The notes: generated by a model not told the origin, from the letters alone. 64,000 nt of DNA from Flavimobilis soli (GCF_002564025.1 NZ_PDJH01000001.1:1736001-1800000), one strand, 5' to 3'; numbered from the stretch's first letter, positions 47,201-57,199 are shown. Made by a program: numbers and translations.

Positions 47201-48676
47201 TCAGCTACGGTGCTCGTGCTTGATGCGGCTCGTGAGCTCGGTCACCTGGTTGTAGATCGAGCGGCGCTCGGCCATCTGTGCCCCGATCTTGCGGTTCGCG
47301 TGCATGACCGTCGTGTGGTCACGACCGCCGAACTGCTGACCGATCTTCGGCAGCGACAGGTCCGTGAGCTCGCGGCACAGGTACATCGCGATCTGACGGG
47401 CGGTCACGAGGACGCGCGAGCGCGAGCTGCCGCACAGGTCCTCGATCGTCAGGCCGAAGTAGGTCGCTGTCTGCGCGATGACGCTCGCCGCGGTGATCTG
47501 GGATGTGTCGTTGTCCGTGATCAGGTCCTTGAGGACGATCTCCGCGAGCCCCAGGTCGACCTGCTGGCGGTTGAGGTTGGCGAACGCCGTGACACGGATG
47601 AGTGCACCCTCGAGCTCGCGGATGTTCGTCGTGATCTTCGAGGCGATGTACTCGAGCACGTCGTCGGGCGCTGCGAGGCGTTCGCCCGAGGCCTTCTTGC
47701 GGAGGATCGCGATCCTCGTCTCGAGGTCCGGCGGCTGGACGTCTGTGATCAGACCCCACTCGAACCGGGAACGTAGGCGGTCCTCGAAGCCGTTGAGCTG
47801 CTTGGGCGGCAGGTCGGACGTGATCACGACCTGCTTGTTGGCGTTGTGCAGGGTGTTGAACGTGTGGAAGAACTCCTCCATCGTCTGTTCCTTGCCCTGC
47901 AGGAACTGGATGTCGTCGATGAGGAGTACGTCGACCTCGCGGTAGCGACGCTGGAAGGCGCCGGCCTTGCCCTCACCGATCGAGTTGATGAAGTCGTTCG
48001 TGAACTCCTCCGAGTTCACGTACCGCACGCGGACGCCCGGGTAGAGGCTCTGCGCGTAGTGCCCGATCGCGTGGAGCAGGTGCGTCTTGCCCAGGCCTGA
48101 GTCGCCGTAGATGAACAGCGGGTTGTAGGCCTTGGCGGGGGCCTCGGCGACCGCGACCGCAGCGGCGTGCGCGAAGCGGTTGGAGGCACCGATGACGAAG
48201 GTCTCGAAGATGTAGTGCGCGTTGAGGCTCGTCGGCTCGAAGGACGACGGGTTCGACGACGGACGACGGTTCGGGTTGAAGACGTCGCTCTCGGAGATCA
48301 GCTGTGTCGGCGCCGACTGCGGTGCAGAGCCCGCAGGCGCGACGACGGGGACCTGGCCCGTCGACGGGTTCGAGGGGCGCACGAGTGGAGGCTCGGAGCC
48401 GTCCTCGAGAGTCGTGTCGACAGTGATCGCGAAGCGTGCGTCGTCCCGCTCGGTCGCGTTGACGAGAGCCTGCGTGAGCTCGAGACGTACCCGGCTCTCG
48501 AGGTAGTCGCGGGTCCACTCGTTGGCCACGGCGAGGATCATGTTGCCCTCGACGAGCGCGAGCGGGTGAGCGAGCTTGATGAAAGCGAGCTGGCGCGGAG
48601 TCATGTCCGGGCTTGCCTCGAGCTCCGCGAGGGCGGAGCTCCATACGGCTGTGACGGAGTCGTCAGGGCTGGACAT
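47201..48676 (-). CDS. dnaA: Chromosomal replication initiator DnaA
   Basis: The 491-residue initiator has the N-terminal DnaB-contact domain (1-90), a linker, the AAA+ domain with Walker A GDSGLGKTH (Lys197) and Walker B LLIDDIQFL, and a C-terminal DNA-binding domain with the signature GGRDHTTVMHA. It binds the DnaA boxes in the adjacent gaps. The linker is short, unlike Streptomyces. It is transcribed towards dnaN. Confidence 0.98.
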   Translation of the reverse strand: MSSPDDSVTAVWSSALAELEASPDMTPRQLAFIKLAHPLALVEGNMILAVANEWTRDYLESRVRLELTQALVNATERDDARFAITVDTTLEDGSEPPLVRPSNPSTGQVPVVAPAGSAPQSAPTQLISESDVFNPNRRPSSNPSSFEPTSLNAHYIFETFVIGASNRFAHAAAVAVAEAPAKAYNPLFIYGDSGLGKTHLLHAIGHYAQSLYPGVRVRYVNSEEFTNDFINSIGEGKAGAFQRRYREVDVLLIDDIQFLQGKEQTMEEFFHTFNTLHNANKQVVITSDLPPKQLNGFEDRLRSRFEWGLITDVQPPDLETRIAILRKKASGERLAAPDDVLEYIASKITTNIRELEGALIRVTAFANLNRQQVDLGLAEIVLKDLITDNDTSQITAASVIAQTATYFGLTIEDLCGSSRSRVLVTARQIAMYLCRELTDLSLPKIGQQFGGRDHTTVMHANRKIGAQMAERRSIYNQVTELTSRIKHEHRS

Positions 48677-49168
48677 CCCGGATCCTTCGTAGACGGTAGG
48701 TGCCTGGTGAGTCTGTCATGGTGGACGACGATCCACATAGTTGTCCACAGCCTGTGCGTCCAGGTCTCGTGCAAGGTCTTGTCGCTCGTCTGATGCGCCA
48801 GATCGGCTGGATCATGCGTCTCGCGGGGGATAAGGCTCGGGCTGCCCCGTCGCAGGGCCACGGCTCTCGCGCCACGTGACTGTGCCGATTTCCACAGCGT
48901 GGGGATCCGAGTTTCACAGGATGTGGGTGTAGCGGCACGTTGCAGAGGGGCAGTCGTTCGTGTCGTGGTGCGCTCGAACTGCGCCAGGACGTGGTAGTGC
49001 TGGTTTGACCAGAGCCCCGCTCTCGACGTAGCGTTGTCAAGCCATTCGGCACCTTCGCCATGCCCTCGACAGGGCAGCGAGCGGACGCCGGATCATTGCT
49101 TTGGTACAACCTCGTGACTGTCTCCTGCCCGTGGGAGGTAGTACTCCCCAACCTCCTTGGAGTTACTC
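48677..49168. promoter_or_regulatory. dnaA-rpmH intergenic region
   Basis: This 492-base gap carries promoters for dnaA (left) and the rpmH operon (right). TTGTCCACA at 48741-48749 is a perfect DnaA box and CGATCCACA (48729-48737) a weaker one, both just upstream of the dnaA start, which fits autoregulation. The rest shows no gene. The rpmH ribosome-binding site is GGAG at 49159-49162. Confidence 0.6.
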
Positions 49169-49306
49169 GTGAGCAAGCGGACCTTCCAGCCGAACAACCG
49201 GCGTCGTGCCAAGACCCACGGCTTCCGTCTTCGCATGAGCACGCGCGCCGGTCGCGCGATCCTCGCTGCCCGCCGCCGCAAGGGCCGCGCCGAGCTCTCC
49301 GCCTGA
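49169..49306 (+). CDS. rpmH: Ribosomal protein L34 (bL34)
   Basis: The 45-residue, highly basic protein reads [20 protein letters not shown] and ends [10 protein letters not shown], with the family signature [17 protein letters not shown]. It starts with GTG. It begins the rpmH-rnpA-yidD-yidC-jag operon, directed away from dnaA. Confidence 0.97.
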   Translation: MSKRTFQPNNRRRAKTHGFRLRMSTRAGRAILAARRRKGRAELSA

Positions 49307-49307
49307 G

Positions 49308-49664
49308 GTGCTGCCTGCGGCGCAGCGCCTTCGCCGTTCGGCCGACTTCGGACGGACGGTAAAGAAGGGCGCGCGCGCCGGACGATCGACCATGGTGGTT
49401 CATCTGCTCTCCCAGGAGAGCGACGAATCCGCCATGGTCGGTTTTGTCGTCTCCAAGGCCGTGGGCAACGCGGTCACGCGTAATCGCGTCAAGCGTCGCC
49501 TGCGCCACGCCTCGCGCTCGGTCGTCGAGTCGCTGCCCAACGGGACGACCGTCGTCGTGCGTGCCCTCCCTGGCGCTGTCGACTGCTCCTACCAGGAGCT
49601 GAGCAAGGACTTGTCCGCGTGCGTCGCGCGCGCGAGACGCACGCGTGGACGGACGCCGCGATGA
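49308..49664 (+). CDS. rnpA: Ribonuclease P protein component
   Basis: The 118-residue basic protein binds the RNase P RNA and helps cleave tRNA leaders. The family signature is NRVKRRLRHASR near residue 59. It begins one base after rpmH with GTG and overlaps yidD by four bases, so translation is coupled. Confidence 0.96.
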   Translation: MLPAAQRLRRSADFGRTVKKGARAGRSTMVVHLLSQESDESAMVGFVVSKAVGNAVTRNRVKRRLRHASRSVVESLPNGTTVVVRALPGAVDCSYQELSKDLSACVARARRTRGRTPR

Positions 49665-49981
49665 CGACCAGCACGGCGGCTCCGCGAACGCAGCAGCGCC
49701 GGTCCGCCCGCTCTGTGATCCTTGGCTTGCCGGCCACGGCGCTCGTCGGCCTCCTGCGCCTCTACCAGATCGTCCTGTCACCGATGACTGGACCGACGTG
49801 CCGGTTCTACCCGTCGTGCTCGTCCTACGCGATCACCGCGGTCCGGCGGCATGGAGTCCTCCGGGGTGGTGGGCTCGCGATCTGGCGGGTCCTGAGGTGC
49901 AACCCCTGGAACTACGGTGGCGTCGACGACGTTCCTCCCGTGTCGGGCTCACGGCGCGAGCGTCACCAGCACGCACACTGA
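49661..49981 (+). CDS. yidD: Membrane protein insertion efficiency factor YidD
   Basis: The 106-residue protein has an amphipathic membrane-binding start and the signature CRFYPSCSSYA and RCNPWNYGGVDDVP. It assists YidC-dependent insertion of membrane proteins. The ATG at 49661 overlaps the rnpA stop by four bases; an upstream reading from 49619 runs through rnpA. Confidence 0.95.
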   Translation: MTTSTAAPRTQQRRSARSVILGLPATALVGLLRLYQIVLSPMTGPTCRFYPSCSSYAITAVRRHGVLRGGGLAIWRVLRCNPWNYGGVDDVPPVSGSRRERHQHAH

Positions 49982-50035
49982 CCTTCGACCTTCCCGGCAC
50001 ACCGCCAACCCACCGCACGCTCTGGAGCCGTCTCG

Positions 50036-50986
50036 ATGGATTCCCTGTACGACCTGCTACTGCCGATCCAATGGGTCGTCGCCTGGATCATGTACGGGTG
50101 CCACTGGCTCCTGGAGAACCTCGGGATGTCCGCCACGGGTGGCGTGACCTGGGTGTTGTCGATCGTCGGCCTCACGCTCGTGATCCGCACCGCGCTGATC
50201 CCGCTGTTCTTCAAGCAGATCCACGCGTCGCGCGGCATGCAGCTGCTCGCGCCGGACATGAAGAAGCTTCAGGACAAGTACGCGAACCGCAAGGACCCGG
50301 CCTCACGCGAGGCGATGGCTCGCGAGATGCAGGAGCTGTACAAGCAGCACAAGACGACGCCCTTCGCGTCGTGCATGCCGATCCTTCTGCAGACACCTAT
50401 CTTCTTCGCGCTGTTCCGCGTGCTCAACGGTCTGCCTGGCATCGCGGACGGCACGAGCGGCGGCATCGGCCCGATCAACCGTGAGGTCGCGGGGCAGATC
50501 GAGTCGTCGCGCTTCTTCGGTGCGCCGCTGTCGGAGACGTTCCTCAACACGGACGTCAACGAGGTCAAGATCGTCACGGCGATCCTCATCGTCATCATGT
50601 GCGTCACGCAGTTCTTCACCCAGCGTCAGCTCACCATGAAGAACATGCCGCCGTCGGCCCTCGAGGGACCGACCGCCGCGATGCAGAAGAACATGATGTA
50701 CTTCCTGCCCCTGATCTTCGCGATCTCGGGTGTGAACTTCCCGATCGGTGTCCTCGTCTACTGGACCGTCTCGAACCTGTGGTCGATGGGCCAGCAGTTC
50801 TACACGATCCGCAAGATGCCGACGCCCGGTTCGGAGGCCGCGAAGCGTCTGGAGGCCCGCAAGAAGGCTAAGGGCCAGCTGCCTGCTCCGGACACGACGA
50901 CTACCACGACGACGGCCGTCGACGAGAAGCCGACGACGGGTCAGCGCCAGCAGCCCGTGTCCAAGAAGCGCAAGAAGAAGAAGTGA
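50036..50986 (+). CDS. yidC: Membrane protein insertase YidC
   Basis: The 316-residue insertase has the core membrane helices of the Oxa1/YidC/Alb3 family, the conserved Arg in LVIRTALIPLFFKQ near residue 55, a cytoplasmic loop QDKYANRKDP and the C-terminal basic tail ending KKRKKKK, which contacts the ribosome. It lacks the large periplasmic domain of Gram-negative YidC. It lies between yidD and jag. Confidence 0.96.
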   Translation: MDSLYDLLLPIQWVVAWIMYGCHWLLENLGMSATGGVTWVLSIVGLTLVIRTALIPLFFKQIHASRGMQLLAPDMKKLQDKYANRKDPASREAMAREMQELYKQHKTTPFASCMPILLQTPIFFALFRVLNGLPGIADGTSGGIGPINREVAGQIESSRFFGAPLSETFLNTDVNEVKIVTAILIVIMCVTQFFTQRQLTMKNMPPSALEGPTAAMQKNMMYFLPLIFAISGVNFPIGVLVYWTVSNLWSMGQQFYTIRKMPTPGSEAAKRLEARKKAKGQLPAPDTTTTTTTAVDEKPTTGQRQQPVSKKRKKKK

Positions 50987-51028
50987 TCGTGACCTCGGCC
51001 TCGGCCCACACAGACACAGGAGCATGAC

Positions 51029-51532
51029 GTGACTACGACGCGTAACGAGGAGCCTCGCTCGGCGACCCAGCGGCTCGAGGACGAGGGCGAGATCGCCGCG
51101 GACTACCTCGAAGAGCTTCTCGACATCGCCGACCTCGACGGCGAGATCGACATGGACATCGACCACGGTCGTGCGACCGTCGACATCGTGACCGAGCACG
51201 ACGGCTCGCTCGCGCACCTCGCGGGCAAGAACGGAGAGGTGCTCGACGCTCTCCAGGAGCTGACGAGGCTCGCGGTCCAGGCACGCACGGGCGAGCGGTC
51301 GCGGCTGATGCTCGACATCGGCGGCTACCGCGCGAAGCGCCGCGCCGAGCTGACCGTCGTCGCGGAGAAGGCGATCGAGAAGGTTCGCTCGACCGGTGAA
51401 GCGGTCGCGCTCGACCCGCTGAACGCTTTCGAGCGCAAGGTCGTGCACGATGTTGTCACGGCTGCGGGTCTGACGAGCGTGTCCTACGGCGTCGACCCCG
51501 AGCGGTACATCGAGATCCAGCCGGCTGACTGA
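51029..51532 (+). CDS. jag: Jag/KhpB-type RNA-binding protein (KH and R3H)
   Basis: The 167-residue cytoplasmic protein has a KH-like domain (about 30-95, with HLAGKNGEVLDALQELT) and an R3H domain (about 100-160) ending VSYGVDPERYIEIQPAD. It lacks the N-terminal Jag-N domain, as usual in Actinobacteria. It starts with GTG 42 bases after yidC and closes the operon, followed by a strong terminator. Confidence 0.93.
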   Translation: MTTTRNEEPRSATQRLEDEGEIAADYLEELLDIADLDGEIDMDIDHGRATVDIVTEHDGSLAHLAGKNGEVLDALQELTRLAVQARTGERSRLMLDIGGYRAKRRAELTVVAEKAIEKVRSTGEAVALDPLNAFERKVVHDVVTAAGLTSVSYGVDPERYIEIQPAD

Positions 51533-51550
51533 GCCGCTCCGGCCTCGCGA

Positions 51551-51590
51551 GAGCCGCCGCACACCCAGGGTGTGCGGCGGCTCTTCTTGT
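51551..51590 (+). terminator. Terminator of the rpmH-jag operon
   Basis: A perfect 15-bp stem (51551-51565 with 51569-51583) with a 3-base loop is followed by TTCTTGT. Confidence 0.9.
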
Positions 51591-51615
51591 CGAGTGGGGT
51601 GCGGGTTGCTCCTGC

Positions 51616-51631
51616 TGTTTCACGTGAAACA
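51616..51631. promoter_or_regulatory. parS: parS site 1
   Basis: TGTTTCACGTGAAACA is the full 16-bp consensus, located in non-coding DNA just after the jag terminator. ParB should nucleate here to load the segregation complex near oriC. Confidence 0.95.
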
Positions 51632-52870
51632 CGTGCGTGCAGCTCGCACAGTGTTCGAGCACGCCGAGGTCGCGGGGCCAGGGGGGCCGTGGCTCGACGC
51701 GGTCCGAGACCGGTGCGCCGTGAGTTCGGTGTGGATTGCGACTGGTGTGGGCTGAGCCCGAGGCCACTCGGACTCCTCGCTGTTGTGCGCCGGTCGGAGG
51801 GGCCGATTGCCGGGGCGGAGGCGTAGCCCACGTGAGGCTTGCGCCTGTTGTGTCGCTCAGTGTCCGCTCGTCGTTCTTCAAGATTTGTGCCGCGCTGCGT
51901 CGCTTCCATGTCGCTCGCGCCTCGGGGTTCGCGCGTCAAGGGGGTTTCGGCGGCGGCGGGGGAGTGGCCTGCGCGGGCTCACGAGGAGGTCGCGGCGGCG
52001 CCCGGGTAGGCCGGTTTGCTCGCTTTCCACTCCGCACGGCGCCCGAACGGGATTCCATCGTGCCGCCTGTTCGTCGCTGGGAGCTCGGCCAGCCCGTGCC
52101 CGATGCCCGTGCATCGCATGGTCGCGCGAATGCACGCACATGGCGGGACAGGCGACGCTGAGCTCACGTCCCCCCAAGCATGGTGCTCGGCATCGCCGCC
52201 GTGCTTACCGCCGCCTCGCAGCACCCGATGATCGACGTTCGGGCCCCGGACGCGCGAGGCTTCTGGAGCGCTTCCTAGTCGCGCCAGGCCGCCACCGGTC
52301 ACGGCCACAACTGCTCGACGGGCAGACGTACGTCACTGACCCTGCAGATAACTGGGTCGGCGCGGCCCGAAGAGGTGGAGCACGCCGAGGTTAGGGGTGG
52401 CCGAAGGGCCGTCGTAAGTGACCGACCAACTGGTAGCCGGGTGCGGGCTCGGATCGGTGGAGGAGCAGGCCGACGTTCGACGTGGCCGAAGGTCGGTCGT
52501 AAGTGACCGACCAGCGGGGGGACCGGGTCCGCGGCCCTGGAGCGGTGGAGCAGGCTGGCCGAAGGCCCTCGAAGGCCCGTCGTGCACGACCGACCGGGGC
52601 GAGCGGGGCCGTGGCCTGATCACGTCAGCATGTCCATCTCGCGCTCTCAAGCGGAGTGCCCCCGCCCAGGGACTGGTGGCTGCGTGGCAAGGTCGGCCGT
52701 CACGAAGTCCTTGGGCGTCGGCCCGGGCGGGGAAGGACGCGGAGCCTCACGCTTCGCCTCTCCGGCAGGCGCCCGCCGGCGGTGCCCGCGCGCGGAGTCT
52801 TCCACGGGGCACCTGTGACGCCGGAGCGGTGGCGGATTCACGATAGCCTTGGAGCGTTGTCGGGTGAGCG
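51632..52870. other. Gene-free region between jag and rsmG with degenerate repeats
   Basis: No ORF in this 1.2 kb has a good ribosome-binding site and recognisable product. From about 52374 to 52594 there are three degenerate repeats with periods of 82 and 88 bases. Their core GTCGTAAGTGACCGACCA is identical at 52411-52428 and 52496-52513, with a degraded third copy ending near 52594. A TAGCCT hexamer (52844-52849) is a possible -10 for rsmG. The remainder shows nothing I can name. Confidence 0.55.
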
Positions 52871-52885
52871 ATGGAGGACTGCACC

Positions 52886-53596
52886 GTGACCGAAGATCGA
52901 GGCCCGCAGGACGCTGTTTCACGTGAAACGGCATCCGCCCACGTCATCGTTCCGGCGCAAGATGCGACCGATGCGGACCTCGACATGGGTGCGGTCCGGA
53001 CGTACTTCGGCTCCGCGTTTGCGGCGGTCGCCGAGTTCCACGAGATGCTCATGAAGCACGGCGAAGAGCGCGGGCTCATCGGACCACGCGAGCTTGACCG
53101 ACTTTGGACGCGACACCTCCTGAACTCCGCGGCCGTCGTGCCATTCCTTCCGGCCAGCGGGTCGATCGTCGATCTTGGCTCTGGCGCGGGGCTTCCCGGC
53201 ATCGTCGTCGCCGCGATGCTGCCGGAGGCGCAGGTCGTGCTGATCGAACCCATGGAGCGCAGGTGCACGTGGCTCTCGGAGGTCATCGAGAGGCTCGGGC
53301 TGGAGAATGCTGAGGTCCGCCGCGGGCGCGCCGAGGAGTTCCACGGCGCCTTCGAGGCGGACGCCGTCACCGCACGCGCCGTGGCTGCGCTCGACAAGCT
53401 GGGACGTTGGGCATTTCCGCTCCTCGAGCGCGGGGGAGTCCTGGTCGCACTCAAGGGACGGTCGGCTGCAGACGAGATCGAGACCGCGACGAAGGTGCTT
53501 CGGCGCTACGGGGCGACTGACGCGGAGGTACTCGCGGCAGGTACGCTTCCGGGGGTGCCTACGACGACCGTGGTGCGCGCAACCCGCACCCGGTGA
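52886..53596 (+). CDS. rsmG: 16S rRNA (guanine-N7) methyltransferase RsmG (GidB)
   Basis: The 236-residue enzyme methylates G527 of 16S rRNA using S-adenosylmethionine, whose binding motif is VDLGSGAGLPG near residue 97. RLWTRHLLNS is the conserved segment before it. GGAGG ends eight bases before the GTG at 52886; an ATG at 52871 would overlap that site. A parS site lies inside the first codons, encoding VSRET. It begins the rsmG-parA-parB block. Confidence 0.93.
   Translation: MTEDRGPQDAVSRETASAHVIVPAQDATDADLDMGAVRTYFGSAFAAVAEFHEMLMKHGEERGLIGPRELDRLWTRHLLNSAAVVPFLPASGSIVDLGSGAGLPGIVVAAMLPEAQVVLIEPMERRCTWLSEVIERLGLENAEVRRGRAEEFHGAFEADAVTARAVAALDKLGRWAFPLLERGGVLVALKGRSAADEIETATKVLRRYGATDAEVLAAGTLPGVPTTTVVRATRTR
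52915..52930. promoter_or_regulatory. parS: parS site 2, inside rsmG
   Basis: TGTTTCACGTGAAACG matches the 16-bp consensus at 15 positions. In the rsmG frame it encodes VSRET near the N-terminus. Confidence 0.93.
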
Positions 53597-53654
53597 GTCG
53601 CGATCGGTGCGGTAGCCACCTCATCGCAGGACGACGTACGACTAGGGCAGCGCG

Positions 53655-54710
53655 ATGCTGCGAAGAGAGGACACATTCGTGACGCTCGGTGCACCAGTTC
53701 CCGGCGACGGTGAGGTCGGCTCGGTTTCACGTGAAACGGCCCCGGACGACGTCCGACGTGCGGCGCTCCTCGACGTGGTGCCGGACTTCTCCGAAGACAC
53801 CCCGCTCGCGGCCCAGCTTGCCCTCGACTCGCGTCGACGGATCGAGCTCCGAGGCCGCAAGTTTGCCAAGCCGGCCACGACCAAGATCATCACCGTCGCG
53901 AACCAGAAGGGTGGCGTCGGCAAGACGACGACCACGGTGAACCTCGCGGCCAGCCTCGCGCAGTCCGGCCTCAACGTTCTCGTCATCGACAACGATCCCC
54001 AAGGCAACGCGTCGACGGCCCTCGGTATCGACCATCGCACGGGCACGCCGTCCGTCTACGAGGTACTCGTCGACGAGATGCCGATGGCGGAGGCCGTCCA
54101 GGTCAGCCCTGAGATCCCGTCGCTGTGGTGCGTGCCCGCGACCTTGGATCTTTCCGGCGCTGAGATCGAGCTCGTCTCGCTCGTTTCACGTGAAACGCGG
54201 CTCCGCCGTGCACTCGACGACTACCTCGCGCACCGCGATGCGGTAGGGGAGCCGCGCCTGGACTACGTCCTGGTCGACTGTCCCCCGAGCCTCGGACTTC
54301 TGACAGTCAACGCCTTCGTCACAGGTCGCGAGGTGCTCATCCCCATCCAGTGCGAGTACTACGCGCTCGAGGGCCTGAGCCAGCTGCTCAAGACGATCGA
54401 GATGATCCAGTCGCACCTCAACCGCGGTCTGCACGTCTCGACCATCCTCCTGACGATGTACGACGGTCGGACGAACCTTGCTCAGCAGGTCGCAGCCGAG
54501 GTGCGCGAGCACTTCCCGGCGCAGACCCTGCGCACGAGCATCCCCCGCTCCGTGCGCGTCTCCGAGGCGCCGAGCTACGGCCAGACCGTGATGACCTACG
54601 ACCCCAACTCCACGGGCGCCCTCGCCTACCTCGAGGCCGCCCGAGAGATCACCGAGCGCGTCGCGGCCGCTGACCGCGCTGCCGAGCACCACCACCAGGA
54701 GAACGCATGA
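53655..54710 (+). CDS. parA: Chromosome partitioning ATPase ParA
   Basis: The 351-residue ATPase has the deviant Walker A KGGVGKTT (85-92 from this ATG), DNDPQGNAS and [12 protein letters not shown]. It forms DNA-bound gradients that move ParB-parS complexes. An alternative GTG at 53679, with GAGAGG upstream, would remove eight residues and may be the true start. Two parS sites lie inside the gene. It overlaps parB by four bases. Confidence 0.96.
   Translation: MLRREDTFVTLGAPVPGDGEVGSVSRETAPDDVRRAALLDVVPDFSEDTPLAAQLALDSRRRIELRGRKFAKPATTKIITVANQKGGVGKTTTTVNLAASLAQSGLNVLVIDNDPQGNASTALGIDHRTGTPSVYEVLVDEMPMAEAVQVSPEIPSLWCVPATLDLSGAEIELVSLVSRETRLRRALDDYLAHRDAVGEPRLDYVLVDCPPSLGLLTVNAFVTGREVLIPIQCEYYALEGLSQLLKTIEMIQSHLNRGLHVSTILLTMYDGRTNLAQQVAAEVREHFPAQTLRTSIPRSVRVSEAPSYGQTVMTYDPNSTGALAYLEAAREITERVAAADRAAEHHHQENA
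53724..53737. promoter_or_regulatory. parS: parS site 3, inside parA (5' end)
   Basis: GTTTCACGTGAAAC, the 14-bp core, is perfect and encodes VSRET in the parA frame. Confidence 0.92.
54183..54196. promoter_or_regulatory. parS: parS site 4, inside parA (middle)
   Basis: The 14-bp core GTTTCACGTGAAAC is perfect and again encodes VSRET in frame, here in a region between conserved ATPase motifs. Confidence 0.92.
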
Positions 54711-55837
54711 GCGAGAAGCGGCGAGGCCTTGGCCGAGGCCTGGGTGCACTGATCCCCACCACGTCGGACAACGAGCGTCCGGTCGACGTGTTCTTCGCCG
54801 GCGGTGCCGGCACCGGTGTGGCGAGCGACGTGCTCACGCCCCGATCCGCCGTCGACACGGCGGACGCTGAAGCGCCCACCGGTGCCGCTTCTGAGACCGC
54901 TCGCGGCCCCCAGAAGGCCGCGGAAGCGACCGGCAGTCCGAGCGCATCGCCGAAGGCCGACAAGGGCCGTGCGCGCCAGCGTGGCACAGGGGAGGAGCTC
55001 GTCCCTGTCCCGGGCGCGACCTTCGCCGAGATCCCGCTCGACTCGATCCGCCCGAACTCCCGCCAGCCGCGCACCGTGTTCGCCGAGGAAGAGCTCAACG
55101 AGCTCATCGGGTCGATCGCCGAGATCGGCGTGCTCCAGCCGATCGTGGTGCGCCCCGACCCGAGCGGCACGAACGAGTACGAGCTCATCATGGGTGAGCG
55201 CCGCTGGCGCGCCTCCCGGGAGGCCGGCCTGACGACGATCCCCGCGATCGTCCGCGACACCGAGGACACCGACCTCCTGCGTGACGCCCTCCTCGAGAAC
55301 CTTCACCGGGCTGCGCTCAACCCGCTCGAAGAGGCAGCTGCCTACCAGCAGCTCCTCGACGACTTCGGCTGCACGCACGAAGAGCTCGCGACGCGCATCT
55401 CGCGGTCGCGCCCGCAGATCTCCAACACCCTGCGTCTGCTGAAGCTTCCGGCCCTCGTCCAGCGCCGCGTCGCGGCCGGGGTGCTGTCCGCAGGGCATGC
55501 CCGCGCGCTCCTGGGCCTCCAGGACGCAGCCGCGATCGAGCGCCTCGCTCAGCGGATCGTCGCCGAGGGGCTGTCTGTGCGCGCCACCGAGGAGGTCGTC
55601 GCGCTCGGTGGGCTCGACGGCGAGGAGCGCAAGCCTCGCAAGCCTCGTCCGGGCACACGCTCGGCCGCGATCGACGAGCTCGCAGCCCGTCTCTCCGACC
55701 GGTTCGAGACCCGCGTGAAGGTCGATCTCGGTCGGTCCAAGGGCAAGATGACGATCGAGTTCGCCTCGGTCGAGGACCTCAACCGGATTCTCGACGTCCT
55801 GGCTCCTGATGACCCAGGCGTGCTGCGCAAGAGCTGA
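54707..55837 (+). CDS. parB: Chromosome partitioning protein ParB
   Basis: The 376-residue CTPase clamp starts [17 protein letters not shown], the ParA-contact motif. It has a disordered linker (about 25-100), the CTP-binding domain with GERRWRAS near 163 and [14 protein letters not shown], a helix-turn-helix that reads parS, and a C-terminal dimer domain. It begins inside the parA stop (ATGA). Length is normal. Confidence 0.97.
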   Translation: MSEKRRGLGRGLGALIPTTSDNERPVDVFFAGGAGTGVASDVLTPRSAVDTADAEAPTGAASETARGPQKAAEATGSPSASPKADKGRARQRGTGEELVPVPGATFAEIPLDSIRPNSRQPRTVFAEEELNELIGSIAEIGVLQPIVVRPDPSGTNEYELIMGERRWRASREAGLTTIPAIVRDTEDTDLLRDALLENLHRAALNPLEEAAAYQQLLDDFGCTHEELATRISRSRPQISNTLRLLKLPALVQRRVAAGVLSAGHARALLGLQDAAAIERLAQRIVAEGLSVRATEEVVALGGLDGEERKPRKPRPGTRSAAIDELAARLSDRFETRVKVDLGRSKGKMTIEFASVEDLNRILDVLAPDDPGVLRKS

Positions 55838-55847
55838 GGGCGGCAAC

Positions 55848-55885
55848 AAGGAGGCCCGGACACCGCGTGGTGTCCGGGCCTCCTT
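55848..55885. terminator. Bidirectional terminator between parB and trxA
   Basis: A perfect 17-bp stem (55848-55864 with 55869-55885) with a GCGT loop separates two convergent genes. Confidence 0.9.
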
Positions 55886-55898
55886 CGTGCGCGCGGGC

Positions 55899-56222
55899 TC
55901 AGCCGAGGATCGAGTCGATCTCCTGGACCAGAGCCGGCTTCGGCCGGCCGCCCACGATCGACTTCACGAGCTCGCCGCCCTGGTAGAAGTTCATCGTCGG
56001 GATCGACACGATGCCGTAGCGGGCCGTGATCCCAGGGTTGGCATCGGTGTCGAGCTTCACGATGCGCAGGCGCCCCTCGTAGACGTCCGACAGCTCCTCG
56101 AGGATCGGACCGACCTGGCGGCACGGGCCGCACCAGTCGGCCCAGAAGTCGACGAGGACGGGGACGTCCGAGCCGAGAACGTCGGCGTCGAACGTCGCGT
56201 CAGTGACGGGAGTGGTAGGCAT
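55899..56222 (-). CDS. trxA: Thioredoxin
   Basis: The 107-residue thioredoxin has the active site W30-CGPC (Cys31, Cys34) and cis-Pro in IPTMNFYQGG near 75. It reduces cytoplasmic disulfides and is itself reduced by TrxB, whose gene is directly upstream and shares one base with it (TGATG). The ATG at 56222 is the natural start. Confidence 0.97.
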   Translation of the reverse strand: MPTTPVTDATFDADVLGSDVPVLVDFWADWCGPCRQVGPILEELSDVYEGRLRIVKLDTDANPGITARYGIVSIPTMNFYQGGELVKSIVGGRPKPALVQEIDSILG

Positions 56223-57199
56223 CAGACCTCCTGAGCGACAGCGAGAGCCGCGTCGTCGAGAGCGGCGAGGTAGTGCTGCGCGTCGAGCGCAGCCGAGCAG
56301 CCGGTACCGGCGGCGGTGATCGCCTGGCGGTACGTGTGGTCGACGGCGTCGCCGCACGCGAAGACGCCGGGAAGGTTCGTGCGGGTGCTGCGCCCTTCGA
56401 CCTGGATGTAGCCGTTCTCGTCGAGGTCGACCTGGCCCACGAGCAGCTCGGTGCGGGGCTCGTGGCCGATCGCGACGAACAGCGCGGTCGCGTCGAGCGT
56501 CGACTCCTCACCCGTGATGGTGTCGCGCAGCACGAGCTGCTCGACGCGGTTCTCGCCGACGATCCGCACCACCTCGGAGTTCCAGGCGAAGGAGATCTTC
56601 GGGTCGTTGAGCGCGCGGTCCGCCATGATCTTCGAGGCGCGCAGCTCGTCGCGACGGTGGATCATCGTGACCTTCGAACCGAAGCGTGTGAGGAACGTCG
56701 CCTCCTCGACAGCCGAGTCACCACCGCCGACGACGGCGATGTGCTGGTCCTTGAAGAAGAAGCCGTCGCACGTCGCGCACCAGGAGACGCCGCGCCCCGA
56801 GAGGCGGTCCTCGTCCGGCAGGCCCAGCCGGCGGTACGCCGAGCCCGTGGCGAGGATCACGGAGCGGGTACGGTACGTGTCGCCGTTGCCAGTCACGATG
56901 ACCTTGACCGGGCCGGCGAGGTCGACGGACGTCGCGTCGTCCCACTCGACCTTCGCGCCGAACTTCTCTGCCTGCTCCTGCATGTTCGACATGAGCTCGG
57001 GACCCATGACGCCGCTCGGGAAGCCGGGGAAGTTCTCGACCTCGGTCGTGTTCATGAGGGCGCCACCTGCGGTGACGGACCCGGCGAGCACGAGCGGCGC
57101 CAGGCCGGCGCGTGCCGCGTAGATGGCGGCGGTGTAGCCGGCGGGGCCGGATCCGATGATGACGACGTCCAGGACGTCGTCGTTCGACGCGAGGCTCAC
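56222..57199 (-). CDS. trxB: Thioredoxin-disulfide reductase
   Basis: The 325-residue flavoprotein transfers electrons from NADPH to thioredoxin. It has [10 protein letters not shown] for FAD, redox-active CATC at 141-144, GGGDSA for NADPH and [19 protein letters not shown]. The GTG at 57199 is preceded by CTGGAGAAAGC and begins the family sequence; a reading that extends to 57481 is Arg/Ser-rich and not family-like. Confidence 0.97.
   Translation of the reverse strand: MSLASNDDVLDVVIIGSGPAGYTAAIYAARAGLAPLVLAGSVTAGGALMNTTEVENFPGFPSGVMGPELMSNMQEQAEKFGAKVEWDDATSVDLAGPVKVIVTGNGDTYRTRSVILATGSAYRRLGLPDEDRLSGRGVSWCATCDGFFFKDQHIAVVGGGDSAVEEATFLTRFGSKVTMIHRRDELRASKIMADRALNDPKISFAWNSEVVRIVGENRVEQLVLRDTITGEESTLDATALFVAIGHEPRTELLVGQVDLDENGYIQVEGRSTRTNLPGVFACGDAVDHTYRQAITAAGTGCSAALDAQHYLAALDDAALAVAQEV

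Noticed and set aside
51736..52394. Open frames of 141 and 203 codons in the gene-free region
   Set aside because: They overlap one another in different frames, lack ribosome-binding sites and have Arg/Gly/Ala-biased composition with no family-like segments.
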